A DNA stretch of 64,000 nucleotides from Arsenophonus sp052174495 (GTDB lineage: Bacteria > Pseudomonadota > Gammaproteobacteria > Enterobacterales > Enterobacteriaceae). Every line of letters begins with the position of its first letter. Positions within the stretch are counted from its first letter, which is position 1. Shown piece by piece: positions 12,591 through 23,013 of the stretch. The stretch covers positions 124,001-188,000 of the forward strand of contig JBQMRR010000007.1 in NCBI GenBank assembly GCA_052174495.1, in the 5' to 3' direction. The notes beneath the pieces were generated by a model. That model was not told the origin of the DNA, made no database searches, and saw nothing but the letters and a program-made list of their open reading frames with translations. The position numbers and the translations under genes were made by a program.

Positions 12591-14360
12591 AAACGCTTTA
12601 TGATCTCATTCAACCTAAAACTAATTTATGGTAAGCACTGTTTTTAAAAACCTAAAAAACTATACAGCGATGCTTCCTCTGATTTTTCGGTCCTTATTTT
12701 TTTCTCGACATGCAAGTATTATTCGTCTCTAGTTAGTATTATACAAGATTTTTGAGAACGCTCAAGCTAAAGCCGATAATACTGTAGACAATTCATTGAA
12801 TAGGTGTTCAATTTGAATATACCTGTTGATTAATTTATCATCTATACAGAATCAGGAATTATTTTCGTTTCTTTTGTTCTATGAGAGTAAATAATATAAA
12901 TAAAACTTGCCTGACAGATCTAATAAATGCGAACAGGCTGAACATTTTTTCTTCACTAGCAAAAGAGACCTATAGGATAATTTACTCCAATGTTATGCCC
13001 TACTCTGCTGAACTATTTTTCACCATTTATAACGTCTGAAATAAATTTCTTGAAATACTATAAAAGTATTAACTTGTGGACCCATTATACTATTGAGCGA
13101 ATATTTTCCCTACGATACTTTGCCTAGGAAGGGTGTTCGGGTCGCTATCTTATTGTATCTATCCTAAGTTTCCATAACTGTTTTTGCTAAAGTTATAAGT
13201 CAAAATCCTGCAGTTAATCTGACTTCAAAGGTACCGAGGAGTGCTTACTTAGCAAAATAGATTCATATTTTATCCGACTGAAACTAGCAAAACATTACTT
13301 TCACTATGTTCATCTTCTTTAGATTTTTTTACAATAACTGATCGCTACTGTAAACGCTCTGTTTTTCGCTATTAGCCGCGTTACGCTGCAGTAAGCATAA
13401 ATAGGGTATTTTTAAATGTTATTTTGTGCTTTGCACACTTATAATAGTTGACAACTCTTTCAATCAAGATTTCCATATTCATGTCTTCATGATTCGTGAT
13501 GTTATAGATATTAAACATACTGTATAGCGTGATCTGTTCTTAAAAGAATGATCAAAGAAATCTGGGAGGGTGTTGTCATTCTGCGGCTATTTCTCATAAT
13601 AAGCTATAATCTGATAAATTCTAGTAGTTTTCTGTTCTAGTGCCATATATGCACGCCAGGAAACAATATCAGCGTATCTGGAATCTATAGTACGAACACG
13701 ATTCCTAAAAATAGGACTTTGCTAAAAAGATGAAAATGGCATGGCATACATAAATACTTGGCCCATTACCTTAAATGTCTACCTGTATCTACATTAAAAC
13801 TGTGGCATTATAAGAGGCAGTTTCGCATCATTACGATGAGAATATCGCACTCAATAACACCAGTAGCAGATCTTTATGCAAGAAGAGATTATCTAGCGTT
13901 ATATTAGTCATATTCTGGCGAGATGAGGCATTTTAATATGATGCGTTATTATGGTTTTTGCCAAATTTTAAATAGAAAACATTATTGACTAAGATATACA
14001 AGGCGTTAGATATAAAGATCAATAAAAACCTAAGAAACCGAGATTTCTCGTTCTGATGAAAGGAATTCCTGCACATAGATGCGTATAAATGTGGTCTATA
14101 TAACGACAGGCTATTTTTATCGGTCCTTAAGGGGGAATAAATCAGGCAATGGAATTGTTGTTAAAAGAATGCATAAAACAGAGAAAACGAGAATTACTAA
14201 GACAAACTTATGATTAATATCTTTAAATTATGGCATTAAATTAAAAAGATATTATTCTATAAATTATAACTTACAATAGACTATTAAACTGTTTTAATCT
14301 CTTTTTTAGCAATAAGAGATAGTTTTTGATATTTAATTAAAAAGAAATTTAATTTTCTAG
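12590..14360 (-). repeat. Unidentified 1.75-kb dispersed repeat, copy 1
   Basis: This segment aligns by eye, with many substitutions and small indels, to 39,320-41,062 in the same orientation. Shared landmarks are around 13,240-13,320 with 39,950-40,020, and the right end 14,335-14,360 with 41,035-41,062. A minus-strand reading near the right end begins MARKLNF-like, which would suit the start of a long coding region running leftwards. The length would suit a larger insertion sequence with one transposase, but no family signature was found. It abuts, and probably truncates, the serA relic. Confidence 0.6.
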
Positions 14361-14384
14361 CCATCAAGGTCAGTTGTTCTTTGG

Positions 14385-15058
14385 TTGTTCTTTGGAAATA
14401 TATTCTTAGTATATGCTGCTTTAAAAGTGCATAAGTTAACTATATAACTCATATTAAGTAATATTCAGTCATAGTAGGAATTTAGCAAATATTAACTCTA
14501 GCGGTAACTTATTTCAATATTATAGAAATAAACACTCATTCTAATATTTTAGCTAAGATATCTAATTGAATAGTTATATAACTATAATTAATGATATTTA
14601 GCTTCTTATCTCTTGCTTGATAGCTTTCTTTAGCTTGTTTATTTCGTATCTACGATACGATTTTATTCTTGCTTTTAGAAATACGACATAAAAGCAATAA
14701 TAATTCGACAAAATATTATTTTTTATAGAGAGTATATTAAAAATGAAGTATTAAAAACGGAAATTATTCCGTTTAACTACAGCTTGCATATCAACTTGGT
14801 TGATGTCAATGTAAAAGAAATTGACTACAATCAATTTTTAGCTACAGCTAAATCTTGTTCGCTAATATAAATTCGGGAATGAATATATATAAAATAGAGA
14901 TTAGAGATCACAACAATTAATTCTTCTGTTAAGAATCTACCTTCATGATATTTAATATTGTTATAACATGCTGCCATCAAATTATTAATTGCACTTTAAT
15001 GAATTTTTCCTAAAAGGAAAGATTTAATTTTTTGTTTTTATAAATATATATTAATCAT
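14385..15058 (-). pseudogene. serA: serA, D-3-phosphoglycerate dehydrogenase (5' part only)
   Basis: Minus-strand translation recovers about the first 200 to 220 residues of SerA through many stops and frameshifts. A start codon at 15,058 is followed by a segment like IKFLLVEGVH. Later pieces match ESLRAAGYTNIEFHKG (read as NLMAACYNNIKYHEG near 14,960), IGTNQVDLDAAAKRGI (read as IDINQVDMQAVVKR near 14,800), and the cofactor-domain stretch ARGKKLGIIGYG (read as ARDKKLNIINYS near 14,590). Two glycines of the Rossmann turn are lost. The catalytic and C-terminal ACT regions are absent because the repeat ending at 14,360 interrupts the gene. SerA catalyses the first step of serine synthesis from 3-phosphoglycerate. 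Its place directly downstream of rpiA on the same strand is the enterobacterial order, which supports the call. Confidence 0.88.
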
Positions 15059-15340
15059 TTACTATGATTATCCATAAGAATATGGTTATCACTTACTTTG
15101 TCATATAACTATAATAAAAATTTTTCTAGTAGAACCTATAGTTTATTTAATCAATAAAATTGATATCGAGTAAAAACATTATAACGAATAAAAAATTAAA
15201 GAGATATACAAAAGATTTTTATAAAATTAAATTAATTATTATAATTTAACTAACCAAATTTAATAATAAAAAAATTAAATTTAATTGAGACAAAAGTACT
15301 GGATTAATAATCTATCAACACGTTTAAAACCGCTAAGCTA

Positions 15341-16006
15341 TTAGCTTTTAGGCGTTAATTTTTTTATTCCAACTGGTGTTGCCAGCAAAACAATATCTGC
15401 CGCGCGATTAGCAAATAACCCTACCGTAACAACACCGGCTATTGCATTAATTTTATTTTCAAGCCCTATCGGATCGATAATCTTTAGATTATGAATATCT
15501 AAAATATCATTGCCATTTTCAGTAATCACATTTTTTCGATATTCTGGAATGCCGCCTAATTTTACTAATTGACGAGCGACATAAGCACGTGCCATTGGAA
15601 TCACTTCAACAGGTAATGGAAATTTACCTAAAATATCAACTTGCTTAGATTTATCAGCAATAACGATAAATTGCTTAGCCATTGCAGCGATGACTTTTTC
15701 ACCAGTTAAAGCACCACCACCTCCTTTTATCATCATTAAATCTGGATTAAATTCATCAGCACCATCAATATAAATATCAACATTATCCACATTTTTGCTA
15801 TCAATAATAGGAATGGCTAATGAGGTTAATTTATCTGTAGAAATAACTGAACTTGAGACTGCCCCTTTTATTGAGTGCTTTTGTGTCGATAAGCTATCAA
15901 TAAAATGCACAACGGTAGAACCTGTTCCAACACCAACCACCATATCGGGTTTGATATATTTCAAAGCAGCCCAGCCAACCATTTTTTTTAACTTACCCTG
16001 TATCAT
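15341..16006 (-). CDS. rpiA: Ribose-5-phosphate isomerase A
   Basis: The 221-residue cytoplasmic protein interconverts ribose 5-phosphate and ribulose 5-phosphate in the non-oxidative pentose phosphate pathway, which supplies ribose for nucleotides. Family landmarks are intact: VGVGTGST (about 25-32), the active-site DGADE segment (about 81-85), the KGGGGALTGEK segment carrying the general-base glutamate, and the long conserved stretch KQVDILGKFPLPVEVIPMAR. Length is close to the 219 residues of E. coli RpiA. The ATG start is preceded by GGAAACT on the minus strand. It lies between broken serA downstream and broken, divergent argP upstream, so it is the only survivor of a conserved neighbourhood. 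Confidence 0.97.
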   Translation of the reverse strand: MIQGKLKKMVGWAALKYIKPDMVVGVGTGSTVVHFIDSLSTQKHSIKGAVSSSVISTDKLTSLAIPIIDSKNVDNVDIYIDGADEFNPDLMMIKGGGGALTGEKVIAAMAKQFIVIADKSKQVDILGKFPLPVEVIPMARAYVARQLVKLGGIPEYRKNVITENGNDILDIHNLKIIDPIGLENKINAIAGVVTVGLFANRAADIVLLATPVGIKKLTPKS

Positions 16007-16145
16007 AAATTAGTTTCCTTATTATTTTTTGTTAAAAAATACTAATTAATTATTATAACAAAATTTCTAACCTCTATCGATTGGAAAAATATTGCATAGT
16101 AAAATATGGAATAACATCAGAATTGAATTTTAAAGAGATCTTATT

Positions 16146-16985
16146 ATGATTAATGCCCTGATTATCTAGCACTACAAGCATAGGATACTGTGATTCGTGA
16201 GTGCGTCTTTATAAGTGAGCAGCATAAAATTATGTATTACTCAATTTAATGTTTTTAAAGAATTAAGCAGCTTAAAAGCTATTTGATCACCTTTTACTGC
16301 TAAGGACTATACCTACTCAACCGATTGATTAAGGACAAAACTACTCGTGTTTTTACATTAAGTTAAATTGCTAGAAGAGAAATGACTGGGTAATAAAAGT
16401 AACGGTACAACCTTATTGTTATCAGTAGTAGTCAATATTGCTAGGTTAGCAAGCTGGTTTTTGTTTGAATTCAATCTAGTATTACATAACAGTTCTATTC
16501 ATTCTAATATTAAATTAAAGATGAAAATTGAACTCAAAAGCTTCTACAATATAGAAGAGGTGGTTGACGCGATTAGTATTAAACCAGAATTATGCCTGGT
16601 TGCTTTATAAATATACTGGGTATGCTCGATTATTTATTTGTTTTCTCTATTATATTTGCTGAATATTATTTCCCTATCAGCAAGATAAAAATCTCTTTTA
16701 AGAGTGCTTGCTGTCGCTTTTGATCATTTAGATGATTGCATCAATCTTGTATGCAACAGAATTTTAATCTATCTTAGGTGTAGATTCTTACCATATTATG
16801 AACTCATTCATAGTCTTTGTTCAACTTGCTAAGCAAGGTTTAATCTTGTTGTATGATGCAAATTTGCAAAATTATTAATGAATTAAATTCAGGTGAATTA
16901 GTTGACTTTACACATTACTATTCTAGTATAATAATGTTATATTAGCAACATTATTGCTCCTGCCTTCAGGAGCAAAGAGATGTTT
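16146..16985 (+). pseudogene. argP: argP (iciA), LysR-type transcriptional regulator
   Basis: Plus-strand translation with frame changes follows ArgP nearly end to end. PDYRTLQALDAVIRE reads as PDYLALQA-stop-DTVIRE near 16,157, and QKLCITQ reads as IKLCITQ near 16,225. GSTPLLLSLAVNADSLATW reads as GTTLLLSVVVNIARLASW near 16,405. LDYLFVSSKPFAEKYFP reads as LDYLFVFSIIFAEYYFP near 16,630, and KELASGELIDL reads as NELNSGELVDF near 16,880. Stops interrupt both the DNA-binding and effector domains, so it is dead. ArgP controls arginine and lysine transport and metabolism genes and is divergent from rpiA in Enterobacterales, as here. A 64-codon open stretch inside it (16,416-16,610) is a surviving piece, not a new gene. 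Confidence 0.9.
16954..16975. repeat. 9-bp perfect hairpin at the argP relic end
   Basis: TTGCTCCTG (16954-16962) and CAGGAGCAA (16967-16975) form a perfect stem with a 4-nt loop. It falls where the last argP codons should be and no T-tract follows. It may be a coincidence of decayed coding sequence rather than a terminator. Confidence 0.4.
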
Positions 16986-17099
16986 ATACCATAGTATAAA
17001 GCAGAGCGCAAAATATTAAAATAAGCAGATAATGATAATCTGAAAAATAAAAATTATGTTTTAATTTAAAATAACATCAACTTAATTTGTAAAATCGAT

Positions 17100-17300
17100 A
17101 CGTGGCTATTTATAACTTTAGTTACTAGTTATTGGCATCGGTAAAACTACCATTTAAGTATTTTACTTAGTTATTGATAAATCGTATTAATAACCTATAA
17201 TTACTACTATATGCTTTAGTAGTTTAATTGTTAGCCATATCACTAACACTTCTTGTTGCATTTTAACATTATCAAATGCCTTATTATACTATAATAGTTA
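17100..17300 (-). pseudogene. Probable yggE C-terminal remnant
   Basis: A minus-strand reading from about 17,290 gives KAFDNVKMQQ, then after a frame change MANN-stop-TTKAYSSNYR. This resembles the YggE (SIMPL domain) stretch KAIDNAIHQAQELANGF followed by KLGPVYSVRY. A convergent yggE downstream of argP is expected from gene order in some relatives. The match is short and worn, so this rests mainly on order plus weak similarity. Confidence 0.4.
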
Positions 17301-17369
17301 GTATATTATATATGAATATCTTTACTTTTTTCTTATTCCTTACTCCTTATTTCTTATTCCTTTACGAGT

Positions 17370-18700
17370 TATGCTCATCTCTAGTATATAGAGATTCAGT
17401 AATGTTAGCATATTCTGTTGATTGTTTTCATGAATGACTTGAACAGTAGAGATATATACCATGAAAAGTCTACCCTACAGGTATTCCTGAAAAACCAGAT
17501 AATTACCTTTCATCTTCTTTTATGAACTCATCTATAATCCTGTCAGGAAGCTGATGGCACCATTGTTGAAGCTAAGCTTAAACTCTCCCATGTTGAAGAA
17601 CATACTCAATCCCGCCTTTATCGGCGGCGTTACACCCCCATAATTCCTAACGGTTGTTTATTACAGAGAACTATATAGACTGATATTGGCAATGTTAAGA
17701 TAAAGTGCTTAAGGTCAGGAAATTGCAGCGGTAATGAAATATACTTCAGCAACTCATTATTACTGCCCTATCTGAAGCCTGCAAAATGATGAAGAGTTGC
17801 TACTCTGTCTGTACCAATGAGGCATCTCCTATTAGTAATTTCACAAGCCTTGAGCCGACTCTCCGGCAAAAAGTACATGTCTCTTGTTAGCGCTATTAGG
17901 AAGCTAATAGCAGTAATGGCTTAAAGAGCGTAGGTAAGGTGGGTGAGGATGTATAACCCCCCCCCTTTTTTTTGCTTGATTTAGGAATACGCCTAACGTT
18001 ATTTCTTGGCTGATGTCATATGCTGTCCTGTCAGCCTAGTTGATCACCTTTACTTGCTGCTCATTATTGACGTCATTGCGTATTGATATAAGGAGTTGGT
18101 TTGAGTTGAAGATTTTTATCGAAAGTAAGAAGTGAACTGAGCTGAACTTCTCAAATAGCTGACGAATGCCTGGCTTGACTGCATCTCTTAAGTTTACCTT
18201 GAAAGACAATGACTTTGGTTTTTAAAATTCAATCCCAAAGATATTTCAGAGAAGGCAGCAGAAATCCTATTGGTTGGTACTCAAAATAGCTAATGCGCTA
18301 CCCTTTACTCATAAAGGTATTCAATACTGAAAGTTAAGGTGTTCTGCAGGAGGGTCCCAGCTAGTAAAGAGTCGTAACGTCGCTAATAAAATCTTTAATG
18401 TTTTGTTGGCAAGGTTCTCAGTAATAAGTATATCCATAGAGCGATAAAGAAACTGAAGAAATAGTAAGAAGAACGCTGGCATTCTACGAATTTCCTATCA
18501 ACAAACTGAGCAAATAAGAAAGATAAATCCAATTGAATTAGCTTTTGTAATAGTATAAGACTACGAAGTTGATATGCGAGCACTGTTGTAGTTCGAAAAA
18601 TAACCCTTTAAATAGTATTTAAGTTATTACAGTCTGATCAAGAAAATCTGAAACCGGCTAATGGGATTTAATCTACTAATCCTGCTAATAAACAAGGTAT
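17370..18700 (+). mobile_element. IS256-family remnant, copy 1
   Basis: This plus-oriented relic of about 1.3 kb starts with the shared leader before MKSLP-like codons (near 17,461). It carries the catalytic-region reading resembling YFWVDGIYCPV near 18,000-18,050. Near 18,530-18,570 it has the NPIESAFATVR-type signature that is typical of IS256/Mutator-like transposases. Frames are broken by homopolymer tracts, including nine C followed by nine T near 17,957-17,974. Confidence 0.75.
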
Positions 18701-19511
18701 AATTAAAGGTATAGAAGAGATTCACAAAGCGTAGCGAGGACTGGAGCATGACTGTTTATACTATATTTTCTAATAACTCGCTAAACAGCATTTAATATAA
18801 ATATTAGCAAATTATTATTAATCAGATACTGATCAGATAGGGAGGAGAATAGGCTGTTTCCATTTAAAATAGATGACTTTATCTATATTGAATGATGAGT
18901 TTATGTTTAATCTGTCCAACAAGTTTGTTGATAAAAAATGGTTAATTCTAACTCTAATGATTAGGTTCATTTAGTTGAACATAGTTTAGTGTTTAATCAA
19001 TAGGTGCAGATATGACAAAAATTAAAACCCTATTTTGTTGCAAAAATAGTTTTTACTTAGTGAGCGTACGAGAATTGACAGTAAAATTAAAGTAAGATGA
19101 AACAATCATTTGCCATTTACTAAAAAGAATTATCAAAAATTAATTTTAATTATCCTAATTGTGCCAGATTGATGATGGTTATAATCAATAAATTTAACAA
19201 TTTATTGCTATTATTAGCCATGATAATTATCTAGATTGACTATTATAATCGCAAATTTTGAGATGAGTTAGTAATAGAGTGAAAAGAGTTAACAATTAAG
19301 ATTTTAGAATTTTTGATCGAATCAGATTTTATCTGATGTAAATTCTATACGTATATTTTAAGAGATAAGGGATTTTTTGAATAAATTATTTTTTAATTTT
19401 AAATCAATGCTATTTGAGCAGATATAAATTTATTAAAATATTGAGCAATTAGCATAATTTTTATAGTCGCAATAGCTTCACTTTTCTTTTCGTTAATTGA
19501 AATTTTGCTTT
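18700..19511. other. Non-coding stretch, nothing recognised
   Basis: AT-rich DNA between an IS256 relic and a broken dehydrogenase. I found no protein-like reading that could be assigned and no clear repeat. Confidence 0.5.
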
Positions 19512-20516
19512 ATGAAGTTAGGTGTATAAAAGAAAATGTTTTTACTGATCCTACTTAACTCTCACTAATATTAGATTTGCTTCATGAAATCGAATCAGTA
19601 AAGCTCCATAAGTACAGTTGCGTGATCTTTTAGTTAAAATTACTGTTATTACAATAAACTTAGTGATACAAAAATTCGTTAACGTGAAGTGTCTAAACGC
19701 CATATATTTTGATTTTCATGTTTGTAGTGTACTGGAATCTGTTAAAAGTGAGCCTATTTTATTTGAAACTAGCGATTAGGTTTATTATGCTAGATTTGTT
19801 AATAGACCTGAATGCTATTCTATTCGGAATATGGGCTGGTAGATGAATGAATTATCAGGCATAAGCCAAAATCATTAACTAGTATTCAGACAATGGCTTT
19901 GCTATTTATCTCAATTACTGCTTGCTGGATCTGCTGTTTAATCGATTAATGCTACCGGAAGATAACATTGTTAGTAAATCTATATTGATTATTGGTCTAC
20001 CGATGGCGTTATTTCGATACTGATCCAATTAGCGCATAAACTGAGAAGATTGGATGTTTTATTATTGCTTTACGGCCAGAGATACAGCAATAGGGAGTAA
20101 ATTAGATGTGCATGCTATTTATTGATCATAAAACTGTTTAGTTAACAGTTTGCTGCGTTAGAAATTTTTACATGTCAACTTATAGCTTCATTAACTCACA
20201 GTAATGATTATAATAACAGCTATTAGATTTTCTTGTTCTAAAAAATTAGCATTAATCGATGATCTTAAAAACTTTGATATTACAGCAATGAAAAGTAAAG
20301 ACCTTTCATTACATTAGAAGTCTATGTTTACGCGTCCTGTTTTTAAACTAAATATATCTTAAATAATATCAATTATTACAACGGGTAGCTAGATTGATTG
20401 ATCAAGAAATATTAAAAATTCTATTGGTAAAGAAATAGAAAATCAGTACTGAAATTTGGAGTTCGCCTATTAAATACATAGAAAATGGTAAAGTAAAGAG
20501 TAAGCTACTATTATAG
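19512..20516 (+). pseudogene. Zinc-type alcohol dehydrogenase family protein (quinone reductase-like)
   Basis: The span equals the usual length of about 335 codons. Frameshifted translation recovers the family in order. DLLVKI near 19,627 matches the N-terminal domain, and GVVESVGSEVTLF...GDEVYYAG reads as SVLESVKSEPILF...SD-stop-VYYAR near 19,725. LVDERIVGHKPKSLS reads as LVDERI...HKPKSLT near 19,840. The Rossmann stretch IIGGAGGVGSIAIQLA reads as IIGSTDGVISILIQLA near 19,995, and VARLIDQG with YIENGKVK lies near the C-terminus (20,380-20,500). Stops and frameshifts occur in every part. It would have been an NADPH-dependent oxidoreductase of unknown substrate. It lies just upstream of the uge relic. 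Confidence 0.8.
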
Positions 20517-20689
20517 TTGGTTTTTAATTTAATTATTAGGATTTTAATCTAACTTTAGTAGTGCTTAATTTGCACTTTTTTATTATTGACTAATTGCATG
20601 CATTGGTGAAGAAAATTAAGTATCGAATGCGTTTTTGTACTACACAAAAGATAAATATCTTTATTTCTTTACAGAATCTAAAGATAGCT

Positions 20690-21315
20690 ATGAAATGTTT
20701 AATAACAGAATGTGTTGATTTTATTGGATTCACGTTATGTACGCGTCTATCACATCATGGTCACAATCTTATTGATTTAGATGATTTTAATCATTACTAT
20801 GTTATCTATGAAAGTTAACAATCTGCTTTAGTGCGTTTAATAATTTTGCTGATGAGATATTATGAAATGAGAAAAAATAATTGAAGTGATTATCTTAGGT
20901 GTACTAAGATAATATCCAGCTAGCAGCATAAACGGATCTCTGTTATTAATTAATGGATTCTTTTGTAAAAGAGAATTTATCTGGTTTTTTGTTGATATTT
21001 GAAATTACTTTTATGCATAAATTCTCTTATTTAATCTATCTCTATTCCAGCTAAGTATTATAGAGTATCAATAATCAATTTTCTTGTTCTATCAATATGC
21101 ATATTGATGATATTGACTCCATTTATGCTGTTTAAAAGAGCTAATGAAGTAATGATATATGCTTATTCTTATCTGTATAAGAATGCTAATTACTGATTAT
21201 ATTTTACTGTTTATAGTCGTCTTGGAGAAGACTATATGGCGTTACTTAAATTTACTAAAACTATTTAGGAAATGAAACCGATTAATATAGATAATAAGCT
21301 ATACTGATAAAAGTT
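20690..21315 (+). pseudogene. UDP-glucuronate 4-epimerase (uge), truncated
   Basis: The start at 20,690 reads MKCLITECVDFIGFTLCTRL, matching the family opening MKYLVTGAAGFIGFHVCERL, but the dinucleotide-binding glycines are damaged. About 145 codons on, the active-site block YAATKKANELMAHTYSHLYG reads as YAV-stop-KS then ANEVMIYAYSYLYK (21,124-21,180). It continues to YFTVYSRLGEDYMALLKFTK, matching FFTVYGPWGRPDMALFKFTK. The catalytic YxxxK pair now spans a stop. The last third is lost at the IS1595 relic that begins near 21,330. The enzyme converts UDP-glucuronate to UDP-galacturonate, using the product of Ugd, whose intact gene is the next live gene. Confidence 0.87.
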
Positions 21316-21329
21316 ATTGATAGAAATTC

Positions 21330-22185
21330 CTTATACTATAAGAAGGGATTTTTCTACATTTTACCATAAAAAGTAAAGAGTTATAAAGATCAAAAAACTC
21401 TCTCCTCACTCCATGTCAACATAAAACTGTATTTCATTAATTAGTTCTATGATATCTGTCAGATAATGTCGATTTATGCATTGAAGTAACTTATTCCACT
21501 TTGCCCTTTCCACGCCATCATAGTGAATATTTTATACATTGGACATTTATTTCGGGTTATAGGGATATTGTTGCAAATTCCCAATTCTAGGAAAAGATTT
21601 AAGAATCTTGCTGAAAAGTAAGCTGGCAAAACTACATCACAAAGATAAATGGTTTACTTATCTGCAATGTATGTTGCACAGCTTGACTTTATGGGAGTCA
21701 GCAAAATAAATAGGCATTAATTTTTAAACCAGTGTTTAGATAACATAACTGTTCCTTGTTTTATCGGTAGTATCTAATATAGATGCCTAAGTGATATTAT
21801 TGAAGTCAACGAAAGAATTCTCCATTAATTCTTTAAATAAAAGTGTTATTTCCATATAGGAAAAGCAGAAAATATTGGAGATAAGAAGATAAAAGGAAAA
21901 AAAATCTTGATTTTAATCGCTCAAGATTACATGGGTATGCTAGTAAAGAGATTCTTAAGAGTTTAATGAAAAGTGTATTAGTCATTATTCTTGAATCGAT
22001 TATCGATAAGAGTCTCCATCCTATTCTCTCAGATGCTAACTAAATGATAAAATTTTTGCTAGGCTACATGAAATTAGTCATTATCACTTAATAAACCTGG
22101 ATAAATTGGTTAAAATTACAACAATTGAAGTACAGTCGTAGTTACAAATTTCTTTGCAAGAAAAGAACAATTTTTGCCATAATAT
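21330..22185 (+). mobile_element. IS1595-family remnant, copy B
   Basis: Plus-oriented relic of 0.85 kb. It includes the reading EVNER (near 21,808), which corresponds to the EVDE-type catalytic region of ISXO2-like transposases. A lysine-rich segment follows, then a stretch resembling VKRFL...KSVLVIILESIIDKSL near 21,940-22,020. Multiple stops. It has removed the 3' end of uge. Confidence 0.65.
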
Positions 22186-22985
22186 CCTGATGTATTAAAC
22201 AGATATATTATCTATCGTTTACTGACGACATTATCATCTGATCAGAAAGCTCTTGTTATTTTCTGTAAAACATTTTCCTCTTTACTCGTCGATATGCTAG
22301 TAGTCGTATGCAAATTCTTGAATCCAATTGTATCTCGATTAACCTGAATCGTTGTTTATACAGGCATGTAAGGAAAAATTTGTATAAAATGAAGCAGGGG
22401 GAAAGCACTAAATTCGAAGAATAAAGTATTTAAAAATATGAGCCTGGTATATGCACGTAATATGAAATATCTTTCGAAAATTATAAACAAAACTTCACGA
22501 CGGTTATCTTTTCATCGTAGGTATAAATCGCGAAACTAAATGAGTTTTACCTACTTTTTAAGTTCAATATTGTGTTCAATGCTCGATGCTCGACATATGT
22601 TATCTTAATCAATTATCTACCATAGTTATCGATTGGGTATTTACAGATTGTCTTTTTTGTTTATAAAAATATTTATTCACCGGAAAGTATGAATTCACAG
22701 ATTTACATACAGATCTTGATATAGAGTGCCGATTTTATCCCACCAAGCATTCTCAAACGAATGGTATAGTTGAGCGATTTAATAAGTATGTGAAGATTGG
22801 GCCACAAAGCCATTATTTAAATTCTGCTGAAGAGTTTTAGATTATTCTGTATTGATATATTTAGCTGTATAATCAGGATTTACTAAATCAGTATTGAGTA
22901 GTAAAAACTCCATTGCAGTCTATAAAAAATTAGTTCAAAGTTAAAGCTAAATTATTCAAAAAAAACCATACTATCATCGAATGTG
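22185..22985 (+). mobile_element. IS481-family remnant, 3' two thirds
   Basis: Plus-oriented. Translation near 22,740-22,790 gives HTKHSQTNGIVERFNKYVK, the integrase-core signature HxQTNGxVERFN of IS481/IS3-type transposases. Upstream pieces match the helix-turn-helix part of the copies at 37.5 and 46.2 kb. Its 3' end runs to within about 30 bp of ugd. Confidence 0.8.
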
Positions 22986-23013
22986 ACACCAAAATATTTG
23001 AGAGGTTATAGTT

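Noticed and set aside
17957..17974. Run of C followed by run of T as a functional tract
   Set aside because: It lies in a dead IS256 copy, and a similar C/T run occurs in the dead IS481 copy near 46,477. It is best explained by homopolymer slippage.
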